From Alloprevotella sp. (GTDB taxonomy: Bacteria > Bacteroidota > Bacteroidia > Bacteroidales > Bacteroidaceae), in NCBI GenBank assembly GCA_015259235.1, contig JABZGM010000039.1, positions 1 through 14,221 of the forward strand: DNA of 14,221 bases, written 5' to 3'. Below are positions 1-7,916 of this stretch, piece after piece; the first letter of the stretch is position 1; each line of letters opens with the position of its first letter. The notes beneath the pieces are model-generated. The model was not told where the DNA came from. It searched no databases and saw nothing but the letters and a program-made list of their open reading frames with translations. A program made the translations under genes and the position numbers.

Positions 1-162
1 TATGTATTGTATTTGTGCGGGCTTTGGGGGTGGCTTGCGAGGACAATTAGGGATAACTAGAAAATGAAAGATGATAGGAAGTTGTCTTCTCCATAACGCG
101 CTACACTATAACAGTCTAATGACCGATTGGGGTTTTCGGACAACACCTTTATCCCTTGCGGA
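1..162. other. left-edge stretch without a recognisable gene
   Basis: No reading frame on either strand looks coding here, and I find no tRNA, rRNA or known RNA motif. It lies beyond the 3' end of the leftward nudC gene and a possible small ORF. Bases 118 to 147 hold a distinctive block around ACCGATTGGGGTTTTCGGAC. Blocks like this can be the end of an insertion element or a conserved intergenic repeat, but no transposase or inverted partner lies in this window, so the origin is left open. Confidence 0.4.
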
Positions 163-282
163 TTACATCATGAGCACTGCATCTGGATCTTCTTTAGGAT
201 GAATTTTCAATATTGTACTATGAGCATCTCCCAAAGAATGAAATAGAGGTGTTACATCCCTTTCAGGAGTACATTTGACCAT
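163..282 (-). CDS. possible small ORF, 39 codons, unknown function
   Basis: A minus-strand frame opens with ATG at 282 and closes with TAA at 163-165, 28 bp after the nudC stop. The product would be 39 residues, beginning MVKCTPERDV and ending EDPDAVLMM. It has a mixed, protein-like composition without low complexity, a membrane segment or a signal peptide. I do not recognise the family. No Shine-Dalgarno-like sequence precedes the ATG, but this is normal for Bacteroidota. The frame stays open for 14 further codons upstream, back into the end of nudC, so it could also be the broken tail of a longer gene. Evidence is weak: a frame this short can occur by chance. Confidence 0.2.
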   Translation of the reverse strand: MVKCTPERDVTPLFHSLGDAHSTILKIHPKEDPDAVLMM

Positions 283-310
283 TAAGCCGAATGAAATGCA
301 GCAAAGCAGA

Positions 311-1096
311 TTACTCTCCTTCTCTTAACCATTGATCGATAAGTTTGCGAGCTAAACTAATCTTGCCAGGTAATTCTGGCAAGTTGTTCCTGCGAAACCA
401 CCCTCCTCTTTCTATTTCCTCTTCTTGTAATTGGAGTGTTCCGCCTGCATATTCAGCCCGAAAGCCAATCATTTGTACAAAGGGAAAGGGCCATGACTGC
501 GAAGCAACATATCGAATATTCTTGATACTAATACCAGTCTCTTCCAAAACTTCGCGTTTAACAGTGTCTTCCAAAGTCTCGCTTGACTCCACATAGCCTG
601 CAACAAGGCTATGAAAGCTGCCGGGAAAAGTATGGGTGCGAATCATCAACACTTCATCGTGTTCCTTTACTCCATCTTCTGAAGGTTTTTCTACTAAAAC
701 AATGATAGCTGGGCTTGGGGAGGGCCAGTATTCTCTGCCACAATTAGGACATTGTTTGGAGATATCTGTTAGTTGCTTAAGCTTATGAGCACATTTCCCG
801 CAAAACTGATGTTCCTCATCCCAGTGGAGCAGCTCCTTAAGTTTGCATACTACTTTATATTCATTGGCAGACAGGAGCTCGAAAGCTTGACGCAAATGTA
901 CTGATTTCCAATTCTTGGGTAAACATTCGGGTGCAAGCTGCACACCCAGAAAACATGGTCCACCTGCATTTTCCATTCTACGCACATTCTCTTGAGATGA
1001 GAGAGAGGCAAGTAGCTCGCTATCTTCAGGAAGTTCTCCTTGGTCTGTGAACCAAAGCAGATCTTTTGAAAAGACAATCCAATATACTTGTGACAT
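311..1096 (-). CDS. nudC: NudC-type NADH pyrophosphatase (Nudix hydrolase)
   Basis: Likely hydrolyses NAD(H) to NMN(H) and AMP; family members also remove NAD caps from RNA 5' ends. It would act in the cytoplasm with Mg or Mn. Numbering from the ATG at 1096 gives 261 residues, close to E. coli NudC. A variable N-terminal domain is followed by a four-cysteine zinc ribbon (Cys99, Cys102, Cys116, Cys119). A complete Nudix box spans residues 167-189: G, five residues, E, seven residues, REVLEETGI. The NudC signature SQPWPFPxS follows at 199-207 but reads SQSWPFPFV, so two signature positions differ. The frame extends three codons to a TTG at 1105; I prefer the ATG because the TTG abuts a strong hairpin stem. 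It lies 72 bp after the phosphosugar-mutase stop, separated by that hairpin. Nudix assignment is firm; substrate is inferred from the zinc ribbon and signature. Confidence 0.9.
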   Translation of the reverse strand: MSQVYWIVFSKDLLWFTDQGELPEDSELLASLSSQENVRRMENAGGPCFLGVQLAPECLPKNWKSVHLRQAFELLSANEYKVVCKLKELLHWDEEHQFCGKCAHKLKQLTDISKQCPNCGREYWPSPSPAIIVLVEKPSEDGVKEHDEVLMIRTHTFPGSFHSLVAGYVESSETLEDTVKREVLEETGISIKNIRYVASQSWPFPFVQMIGFRAEYAGGTLQLQEEEIERGGWFRRNNLPELPGKISLARKLIDQWLREGE

Positions 1097-1105
1097 AAGA
1101 AACAA

Positions 1106-1137
1106 GCCGCATTACTCCCATCAAGAAGTAATGCGGC
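1106..1137 (-). terminator. hairpin between the mutase gene and nudC: terminator and/or leader structure
   Basis: A perfect 11-bp inverted repeat (GCCGCATTACT at 1106-1116, AGTAATGCGGC at 1127-1137) encloses a 10-base loop. On the minus strand the stem is followed by TTGTTTCTTATG, a moderately T-rich run. This fits an intrinsic terminator for the mutase gene, whose stop lies 31 bp upstream. The run also contains the nudC ATG, 9 bases after the stem, so in a read-through or short transcript the stem would lie inside the ribosome footprint. A 10-bp palindrome, CAAATATTTG (1137-1146), abuts the stem. Confidence 0.65.
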
Positions 1138-1165
1138 AAATATTTGAGAGTTTTTCTAAATCAAT
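1137..1165 (-). promoter_or_regulatory. weak candidate promoter for nudC
   Basis: On the minus strand AATATTTG (1137-1144) differs from the Bacteroidota -7 element TAnnTTTG at one fixed position and is followed by C, as is common. ATTG (1162-1165) lies 17 bp upstream in the place of the TTTG -33 box. Transcription would start inside the hairpin, giving nudC a structured 5' end. Each box has one mismatch, so this is tentative. Confidence 0.25.
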
Positions 1166-1168
1166 AGA

Positions 1169-2914
1169 TTAGAGACCAAGACTTTTGCGTACAGCATCAA
1201 CTTTCTTCATAGCTTCTGCACGTACTGCCTTGTAGCACTTAGGACATTCCATGTCACCGCGTACTTCGATGTAGAACTTAATCTTAGGTTCTGTGCCAGA
1301 AGGACGAACACTCACTTTAGTGCCGTCAGCAGTAAACCATTGAAGAACGTTGCTGGTTTCTGGGAAATCAAGTGCAGTGGCATTACCTTGAGCATCAAAA
1401 GCTTTAAGCACTTTGTAGTCCTTGGTAACAACGACTGGAGAACCGGCTAATTCCTTAGGAGGATTAGTGCGGAAAGACTCCATCATAGCTTTGATTTCAT
1501 CTGCTCCACTCTTGCCAGGCTTCACCACATTGATGGTATGGTTAAGAGCAAAGCCATATTCCACGTAGATGTCCATGAGCACGTCGAAGAGGGTCTTACC
1601 TTGGTCTTTTGCCCAAGCGCAGATTTCTGCCAAAAGGCAGCAAGCTGAAACAGCATCCTTGTCACGAACGATATCTTGTCCCATGAAACCGTAGCTTTCT
1701 TCACCGCCACCAATATATGTTTCCTTACCTTCGAGAAGACGAATCACACGTGCAATCCACTTAAATCCAGTGTATTCATCATACATCTTCACGTTGTTCT
1801 TGTCGGCAATCGCTTTGATGAGCTCGGTAGTCACAATAGTCTTCACCACATATTCGTCACCCTTCATTTTGCCCATGGCAATACGGTTCTTAATGATGTA
1901 GTAAAGGAAAATCATGCAGGTTTGGTTACCATCGACAAGTACCCATTCTCCTTCATTGTTCTTGCAAGCCATACCCACGCGGTCCGCATCGGGGTCAGAA
2001 GCCATCACAATGTCAGCATCAATTTTCTTTGCAAGATTGAGTGCCAAAGTAAGCGCTTCGCCGTTTTCGGGATTGGGGGATACAACCGTGGGGAAGTTTC
2101 CATCTTTCACCATTTGTTCGGCTACGGTGTTCACATTTTCAAACCCCCAACTCTTGAGAGCAGCAGGAATCAAAGTGCGACCAGCACCATGAAGAGGCGT
2201 ATAAACGATGCTCAAATCCTTTTGACGCTGAATAACTTCAGGATCAATGCTCAAATCTTTTACTCCCTTGAGATAAGCCTCATCAACATCAGCACCAATA
2301 GTTTGGATGAGTGCAGGATTTCCTTCGAACTTAACATCCTCTACACGCACTTTGTTCACCTCATCGATAATACCTTTATCGTGGGGAGCAAGCACCTGTG
2401 CACCGTCTTCCCAATAAGCCTTATATCCATTATACTCTTTAGGATTGTGCGACGCAGTGAGATTCACACCTGATTGACAACCAAGGTGGCGAATTGCGAA
2501 AGAAACTTCAGGCGTTGGGCGAAGGTCATCAAAGAGATACACTTTGATGCCATTAGCAGAAAAGACATTTGCCACAGTTTGTGCAAAGAAGCGACCATTG
2601 TTGCGGCAGTCGTGACCAACAACTACAGAAATCTCTTTACGATCAGCAAAGTTCTTCAAAAGATAGTTTGCCAAACCTTGAGTAGCAGCGCCAACTACAT
2701 AAACATTCATACGATTTGTGCCTGCACCCATGATACCGCGCAAACCTCCTGTACCAAACTCGAGGGTGCGATAAAAAGAGTCGATGAGAGGAGTCTTGTC
2801 CTCTGCTTCAAGCATAGCCTTAACTTCTTGCTTTGTAGCCTCATCATAGATGGGTGAGTCAAGCCATTGTTGTGCAACTTGCGCACATTGGGCAATCAGT
2901 TCTTGATTTTCCAT
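1169..2914 (-). CDS. phosphoglucomutase/phosphomannomutase (phospho-sugar mutase)
   Basis: Interconverts hexose 1-phosphate and 6-phosphate through a phosphoserine enzyme, feeding glycogen, nucleotide-sugar and surface-polysaccharide synthesis in the cytoplasm. The 581 residues carry all four alpha-D-phosphohexomutase signatures in order: the active-site loop TASHNP at 153-158, with Ser155 as the phosphorylated residue; the metal loop DPDADR at 307-312; the sugar-binding loop GGEESYG at 403-409; and the C-terminal phosphate loop RPSGTEPK at 537-544. FGTGGLRG at 53-60 is typical of the longer Pgm2-like branch, and the length fits that branch rather than the roughly 450-residue ManB/GlmM proteins. 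Glucose versus mannose preference cannot be read from sequence. A good promoter lies just upstream. The gene follows a glycosyltransferase on the same strand, which fits supply of sugar phosphates for glycan assembly, though that link is inference. Confidence 0.93.
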   Translation of the reverse strand: MENQELIAQCAQVAQQWLDSPIYDEATKQEVKAMLEAEDKTPLIDSFYRTLEFGTGGLRGIMGAGTNRMNVYVVGAATQGLANYLLKNFADRKEISVVVGHDCRNNGRFFAQTVANVFSANGIKVYLFDDLRPTPEVSFAIRHLGCQSGVNLTASHNPKEYNGYKAYWEDGAQVLAPHDKGIIDEVNKVRVEDVKFEGNPALIQTIGADVDEAYLKGVKDLSIDPEVIQRQKDLSIVYTPLHGAGRTLIPAALKSWGFENVNTVAEQMVKDGNFPTVVSPNPENGEALTLALNLAKKIDADIVMASDPDADRVGMACKNNEGEWVLVDGNQTCMIFLYYIIKNRIAMGKMKGDEYVVKTIVTTELIKAIADKNNVKMYDEYTGFKWIARVIRLLEGKETYIGGGEESYGFMGQDIVRDKDAVSACCLLAEICAWAKDQGKTLFDVLMDIYVEYGFALNHTINVVKPGKSGADEIKAMMESFRTNPPKELAGSPVVVTKDYKVLKAFDAQGNATALDFPETSNVLQWFTADGTKVSVRPSGTEPKIKFYIEVRGDMECPKCYKAVRAEAMKKVDAVRKSLGL

Positions 2915-2962
2915 AAGAAATATCTGTGATTTGTATTTTGTCGTTATAAAGGATAGTTACAG

Positions 2963-2994
2963 CAAAGTTACACAATTTCTGGCGATAGGGCAAA
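2963..2994 (-). promoter_or_regulatory. Bacteroidota-type promoter of the phosphosugar mutase gene
   Basis: On the minus strand, TTTG (2991-2994) and TAACTTTG (2963-2970) are separated by 20 bp. This matches the Bacteroidota sigma-70 consensus TTTG, about 20 bp, TAnnTTTG, at every fixed position. The -7 box is followed by C. A start site a few bases downstream, near 2957, would give a leader of roughly 40 bases before the ATG at 2914. It is the best promoter match in the window. Confidence 0.75.
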
Positions 2995-3028
2995 GTCCCA
3001 TAAGAATTTCTTGTCACAAAAGTCGTTA

Positions 3029-3904
3029 TCACGGAAGTTTGGTTATGTCAATAGGGTGAAAATCTAGTGGAATATCATCCGCTATGCCTTCATTTAATGG
3101 ATTTTGCCAGATATATCGAATGCCCAAGACCATATCCCACCACATGTTCACTCGTCCAACACCTTTGGGCAAACGAAAAGCAGCCAATGTTATTCGCAAC
3201 AAAGCTCCAACCAGCCCATGAAACATATAAAGCACTGCTCCTTTAGCATGACGCACTTTCCTATTCGTACAAAATTGACTTCCAGTTGTGGGAGTAGAAG
3301 GTATCCAACAAAGTAGTTGTGGGAAATAACGCACATTTGCTCCTAGACGATGGGCTTGATAGAGAAAAACTTCCTCCTCTCCGCATCCTAAGTAGGGAGC
3401 CCCAAGACCAAACCTCACATCGAAGGTTGGCAGAGTTGCGTCTGTTCGCAAGAGGATCTCATAGCTTACAAAATAGTTCCCTTTAGGCTGATAAGCGTAA
3501 TCAAACGCTTTATCAGAATAAGATCGAATGGGGTGTCCATCTTCATTGTACACTTGCAGACAAAAGATGTCAATCGTTGGATGGGCATCAGCAAGTGAAA
3601 TAGCCGCCTTTAGAGTTTCAAAAGAATAGCGCACATCATCATCAGCAATTACAGCCAATTCTGTTGTACAATGTTTAAAGGCATGGTTACGATTAGCCGA
3701 AAGTCCAGCTCCAAAGTACGGATATATAAATACGTCCTTTCGCTCATAAAGCACAGAAGGTATCTGCGATAAAAACAAATCGTCCGTATATTGCATGGAA
3801 ACAACATAGCATACTTCCTCACAGGGAGGAAGTAGCATGTCGGGAACCGCTGTGATTCGGTCGTTAATCGTGCAGATGAGAATGGACAGTTTGGGCTGAC
3901 TCAT
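3029..3904 (-). CDS. glycosyltransferase, GT-A fold, family-2-like
   Basis: A 291-residue protein likely to transfer a sugar from a nucleotide-sugar donor to a cell-surface glycan. The start has the Rossmann-like opening LSILICTIND at 6-15. GLSANRNHAF at 67-76 resembles the region before the metal site in family 2, and VIADDDVRYS at 85-94 supplies the acidic DxD-type metal and nucleotide-binding motif. GCGEEEVFLYQAHRLG at 173-188 resembles the acidic acceptor-side motif (GxGxEDxDF-like) where the catalytic base usually lies. Residues 223-245 are hydrophobic and could contact the membrane, but there is no signal peptide. Donor and acceptor are unknown. It lies 67 bp after dnaE on the same strand with no obvious promoter or terminator between, so it may be co-transcribed with dnaE; the mutase gene follows after 114 bp with its own promoter. 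Confidence 0.8.
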   Translation of the reverse strand: MSQPKLSILICTINDRITAVPDMLLPPCEEVCYVVSMQYTDDLFLSQIPSVLYERKDVFIYPYFGAGLSANRNHAFKHCTTELAVIADDDVRYSFETLKAAISLADAHPTIDIFCLQVYNEDGHPIRSYSDKAFDYAYQPKGNYFVSYEILLRTDATLPTFDVRFGLGAPYLGCGEEEVFLYQAHRLGANVRYFPQLLCWIPSTPTTGSQFCTNRKVRHAKGAVLYMFHGLVGALLRITLAAFRLPKGVGRVNMWWDMVLGIRYIWQNPLNEGIADDIPLDFHPIDITKLP

Positions 3905-3971
3905 TGCTATATGGGCTTCTTCATGAAAGACACAGGCATTTTTCTTAATAAAGAAGAGAATACACGTCTAT

Positions 3972-6900
3972 TTAATTGATTTTATAGCTAAGAGCTGGAT
4001 GGGATTCTATGTAATTAATGAGTTCGTGTGTGACGTTGATGCGCGACTCACGGCTACTCAATGTTACATATTGATTGGTTTCAGGGTCAACAATGTGGAA
4101 GTTCAGCGCACTATCCCCTTCACTACTCCTTACGAGGTTGGAAAGCTCAGCAACTAGTGGAGCGTCTATCGCATGAAGATTGGCATTGATAGTGATGCTT
4201 TGCACTTTTCTGTCTTTGACATCCGCCAACCAATCAACTTTCATGAGTTGCAAGTCGGGGTCTCCGTCTCCCCATCGGCGAGGAGCAATGCGTGCTGTGA
4301 TGAAAACTGAGTTGCCAACGGAGAAGTATCCCTTAAATTGAGCCCACGCATCACCAAAGATAGGAAATTCACCAGCTCCACTGAAATCTTCGATACGGAT
4401 TTTACCGTATGCACTACCGCGCTTTGAGATAAACTCATTAGCTTGTGTCACAATTCCTCCCATAGTTACCTCTTGATTGAGATATTGGTTCAAATCATCA
4501 ATGGTAGCCATTTGAAGTGTGCAAAGATTCTTGAGTACAATGGTGTACTCATCTAAGGGGTGTCCACTGATATATAAGCCAAGTAGCTCACCTTCTTTGT
4601 TTAGTCGCTCCAAATCGCTCCATTTATCATAAAGCGCAGGGGACTTTGGTTTGCTTATCTCCACAGCATCACTTCCACCAAAGAGACTATTGTGAATCTC
4701 TTCTTGTTCTTGTTGGAAACGTTGACCATAGCTGATGAGCGTTTCAACAAAGGTGTAACCTGAATCATTCTTTGCAAAGAATTGTTCTCGAGTGAAGTTT
4801 TCAAAACTGTCAAAAGCTCCTGCCAAGACTAGGCACTCCACGTTTTTGCGATTGCAAGCATTGAGGTTCACTCTCTCAAAGAAATCGTATAGATCTTTGA
4901 AGACTCCATTCTTTTCTCTCTCTTCGATAATACTTTGCACAGCGTTATCTCCCAGTCCTTTGATACCAGCAAGTCCAAAACGGACATCTCCGGTGTGGCT
5001 AACAGAGAATTTCCTAAAGCTCTCGTTGACATCAGGTCCCTTGCAGACGATACCCATTGCCTTGGTCTCTGCCAAAAACTTAGAAAGATCGGCAATATTG
5101 CCCAGTGCACGACTCATGACTGCTGCCATATACTGAGCGGGGAAGTTTGCCTTAAGATAAGCCGTTTGATAAGCTACCCAAGAGTAGCAGGTCGCATGGC
5201 TTTTATTGAAGGCATAAGACGCAAATGCAGTCCAGTCTTTCCAGATTTTCTCTAGGGTTTCAGAGCCATATCCATGCTTTTCACCGCCAGAAACAAACTT
5301 GGGGTACATGTGGTTTAGCTTGTCAATCAGCTTTTTACCCATTGCCTTACGCAAGTTATCACTCTCACCTCGCGTAAAGTCTGCAATTTCACGCGACAAA
5401 AGCATCACCTGCTCTTGGTATACCGTGATGCCATACGTGTCCTTGAGGTATTTCTCCATGCAAGGGAGGTCGTAGGTAATGGGTTCAATCCCGTGCTTAC
5501 GTTTGATAAACTGGGGGATATATTCCATAGGACCAGGACGATACAAGGCATTCATTGCAATCAAGTCCTCAAAGGTAGAGGGGTGAAGTTCGCGTAGATA
5601 CTTCTGCATACCGGGAGACTCAAACTGGAAGGTTCCGATAGTCCGACCATCACAATAAAGGTCGTAAGTGGCAGGGTCCTCAATGGACACCATGTCTATA
5701 TCAACTTCTATACCTAGAGATAGCTTGACATTCTCGAGAGCTTCTCGGAGAATGGAAAGCGTCTTGAGACCAAGGAAATCCATCTTGATGAGTCCGGTTT
5801 CTTCAATCACGCTGCCCTCGTACTGAGTGCAGCGAAGTTTTTCTCCAGACTCTTTATCGGTCGCTGTAGAAACAGGCACCCAATCGGTTATATCATCACG
5901 GCAAATGATAATGCCACATGCGTGAACGCCCGTGTTGCGTACATTTCCTTCCAGCATCTTTGCGTAGCGGATGGTATTACGCATCAAAGGATCTGATGAC
6001 GCCTCTGCTTCGCGAAGCTCCGGAATTGCAGCTATTGCATTAGGAAGGTTCATCTTTGGCACCTTACCATTCTCATCCGATGGCAACTTGTCTGGGATGA
6101 GTTTACACAAACGGTTAGATTCGCTCAGTGGAAGCTGCAACACACGAGCTACGTCTTTGATTGCCAATTTAGTAGCCATCGTGCCATACGTGATGATATG
6201 CGCTACTTTCTCTGCTCCATATTTGTCTGTCACCCATTGAAGTACGCGTCCACGACCATCGTCGTCAAAGTCTACGTCAATATCAGGTAGAGAAATACGG
6301 TCGGGATTCAAGAATCTCTCAAACAGCAAGTCATACTTAATCGGATCTATGTCTGTGATGCGTAAGCAATAAGCCACAGCACTTCCTGCGGCACTACCAC
6401 GGCCAGGACCTACCAACACACCCAGTTCTTTACGAGCCACCTTGATATAGTCTTGCACAATGAGAAAGTAACCAGGGAAACCCATGGTCTTCATAATGTG
6501 CAATTCAAATTTTATGCGCGCTTCCGTCTCTTCATCTAGAGGATTGCCATATCTCCAATGCGCTCCCTCATAAGCTAGTTTTGCCAAGTAGTCAGCCTCC
6601 AGCTTAATACGGTAGAGTTTGTCGTAACCTCCAAGCTTTTTAATTTTAGCTTCGCCTTCTTCGCGGCTGAATACTACATTCCCATTCTCATCTTGAGTAA
6701 ACTCATCGTATAAATCAGCTTCAGAATACTTTTCTCTATAACTTTCTTCTGTACCGAAATCCTCTGGAATTTCAAAGTTCGGCATGATAGGTCCGTGATC
6801 GATAGAGTATTCTTCAATCTTGTCCACAATTTCTTGCGTTGTTGCCAATGCTTCTGGTAAATCATGGAAGATTTCATTCATCTCTGCTTGCGTCTTAAAC

Positions 6901-7835
6901 CATTCTTGCTTAGAATAGCGCATACGCGACTGATCAGAAACGAAATGGTTCGTAGAAAGACAAATCAGCAAATCGTGAGCCTCAGAATTATCTTCGTCAA
7001 CAAAGTGGGCATCGTTGGTGCAAATATACTTTACACCGCATTTCTTAGCCAAGCGCAACAAACCTTCATTCGCTTTTTGTTGTAGCGGATAAGTTTCTCT
7101 ATTGGCACGCTGGGCTGGGTCTTTGACCTCGTGGCGCTGCAGTTCGAGATAATAGTCTTCCCCGAAGCGTTCTTTGAACCACATCACAGCTTCTTCTGCA
7201 CCTTCTTCGTCACCAGTGAGCAATTTTCTTGGAATCTCACCACCTAAACAAGCAGAAGATATAATAAGTCCTTCTTTGAATTGCTCTAAATCAGCCTTGT
7301 CGGTGCGTGGTTTCATGTAGAAACCGTCCACCCAAGCGCGACTTACCAGCTTTACTAAATTGTGATAACCAACTTCGTTTTTAGCAAGAACCACCAAGTG
7401 CCAACCGCTTCGATCTTCTTTGAGAGTTTTATCAAACTTCGTACGACGAGCACAATACATTTCGCAACCAATAATGGGCTTAAAATCCATCACACGCTTA
7501 GCTTTTTCCATGGCTTTTTCTGTTTCTGCCATAGCATCAGCTAACGTTTTACCGTCATTTAGAACAACACTGCATGAATCTGTACCTGCTTCTCGTGCTT
7601 TTGCTTGGAGTTCTTTGAGTTGTGCTTCAGCTTTTTTGAAATCTTTGCTTGCCCCACCCTTTTTCTTTTGGACATAATTGAAAAAATCCTTGACCCCCAT
7701 CATATTTCCGTGGTCGGTTAACGCCATTCCTCGCATGCCATCAGCAATGGCTTTGTCTACCAATCGAGAAATTGATGCCTGTCCATCAAGAATGGAATAA
7801 TAGGAATGGACATGTAAGTGTACGAATGGAATCAT
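3972..7835 (-). CDS. dnaE: DNA polymerase III alpha subunit
   Basis: The replicative DNA polymerase catalytic subunit, 1287 residues. Order of domains: N-terminal PHP domain (about 1-290), polymerase palm, thumb and fingers (about 440-960), then helix-hairpin-helix, OB-fold and C-terminal regions. Catalytic aspartates are visible in LPDIDVDF at 516-523 (Asp520, Asp522) and in MDFLGL at 685-690 (Asp686). GPGRGSAAGS at 477-486 is the conserved nucleotide-binding loop. The PHP domain keeps a full set of apparent metal ligands: His8, His10, Asp17, His42, Glu125, His146, Cys196, Asp275, His277. A Lys/Ala/Glu-rich insert at about 58-117 lengthens the PHP domain, as I recall for other Bacteroidales. 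NSLFGG at 1049-1054 could be the beta-clamp contact. The OB fold covers about 1121-1190. The ATG at 7835 gives the expected beginning FVHLHVHS at residues 4-11. Confidence 0.97.
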   Translation of the reverse strand: MIPFVHLHVHSYYSILDGQASISRLVDKAIADGMRGMALTDHGNMMGVKDFFNYVQKKKGGASKDFKKAEAQLKELQAKAREAGTDSCSVVLNDGKTLADAMAETEKAMEKAKRVMDFKPIIGCEMYCARRTKFDKTLKEDRSGWHLVVLAKNEVGYHNLVKLVSRAWVDGFYMKPRTDKADLEQFKEGLIISSACLGGEIPRKLLTGDEEGAEEAVMWFKERFGEDYYLELQRHEVKDPAQRANRETYPLQQKANEGLLRLAKKCGVKYICTNDAHFVDEDNSEAHDLLICLSTNHFVSDQSRMRYSKQEWFKTQAEMNEIFHDLPEALATTQEIVDKIEEYSIDHGPIMPNFEIPEDFGTEESYREKYSEADLYDEFTQDENGNVVFSREEGEAKIKKLGGYDKLYRIKLEADYLAKLAYEGAHWRYGNPLDEETEARIKFELHIMKTMGFPGYFLIVQDYIKVARKELGVLVGPGRGSAAGSAVAYCLRITDIDPIKYDLLFERFLNPDRISLPDIDVDFDDDGRGRVLQWVTDKYGAEKVAHIITYGTMATKLAIKDVARVLQLPLSESNRLCKLIPDKLPSDENGKVPKMNLPNAIAAIPELREAEASSDPLMRNTIRYAKMLEGNVRNTGVHACGIIICRDDITDWVPVSTATDKESGEKLRCTQYEGSVIEETGLIKMDFLGLKTLSILREALENVKLSLGIEVDIDMVSIEDPATYDLYCDGRTIGTFQFESPGMQKYLRELHPSTFEDLIAMNALYRPGPMEYIPQFIKRKHGIEPITYDLPCMEKYLKDTYGITVYQEQVMLLSREIADFTRGESDNLRKAMGKKLIDKLNHMYPKFVSGGEKHGYGSETLEKIWKDWTAFASYAFNKSHATCYSWVAYQTAYLKANFPAQYMAAVMSRALGNIADLSKFLAETKAMGIVCKGPDVNESFRKFSVSHTGDVRFGLAGIKGLGDNAVQSIIEEREKNGVFKDLYDFFERVNLNACNRKNVECLVLAGAFDSFENFTREQFFAKNDSGYTFVETLISYGQRFQQEQEEIHNSLFGGSDAVEISKPKSPALYDKWSDLERLNKEGELLGLYISGHPLDEYTIVLKNLCTLQMATIDDLNQYLNQEVTMGGIVTQANEFISKRGSAYGKIRIEDFSGAGEFPIFGDAWAQFKGYFSVGNSVFITARIAPRRWGDGDPDLQLMKVDWLADVKDRKVQSITINANLHAIDAPLVAELSNLVRSSEGDSALNFHIVDPETNQYVTLSSRESRINVTHELINYIESHPALSYKIN

Positions 7836-7848
7836 AATGCAGAAAAAA

Positions 7849-7857
7849 CAAAGAGTA
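7849..7857 (-). promoter_or_regulatory. weak candidate -7 element for dnaE
   Basis: The minus strand reads TACTCTTTG, which is TAnnTTTG with one extra spacer base, 13 bp upstream of the dnaE ATG. No clear TTTG box is found at the right distance, and the leader would be almost absent. dnaE may instead be read from the dapA-porin transcript, since I see no strong terminator in the 81-bp gap after the porin gene. Confidence 0.15.
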
Positions 7858-7916
7858 GGAAAAGTATACTTGTGAAACTTGACCAGTTAGTCGGATTTCA
7901 ATAAAAGCCTTAGGGG

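Noticed and set aside
1676..2857. Two long plus-strand frames (265 and 127 codons) abutting at 2473/2474 opposite the mutase gene
   Set aside because: They are in one frame antisense to a clearly coding, motif-complete enzyme. Their translations have no recognisable domain and the openness follows from the codon pattern of the real gene.
3001..3012. Small inverted repeat AAGAA/TTCTT after the glycosyltransferase gene as a terminator
   Set aside because: Only five A/T-rich pairs around a single base and no T-run at the right place.
4792..5255. Plus-strand frames opposite dnaE
   Set aside because: Shadow frames of the polymerase coding sequence; no start context or domain support.
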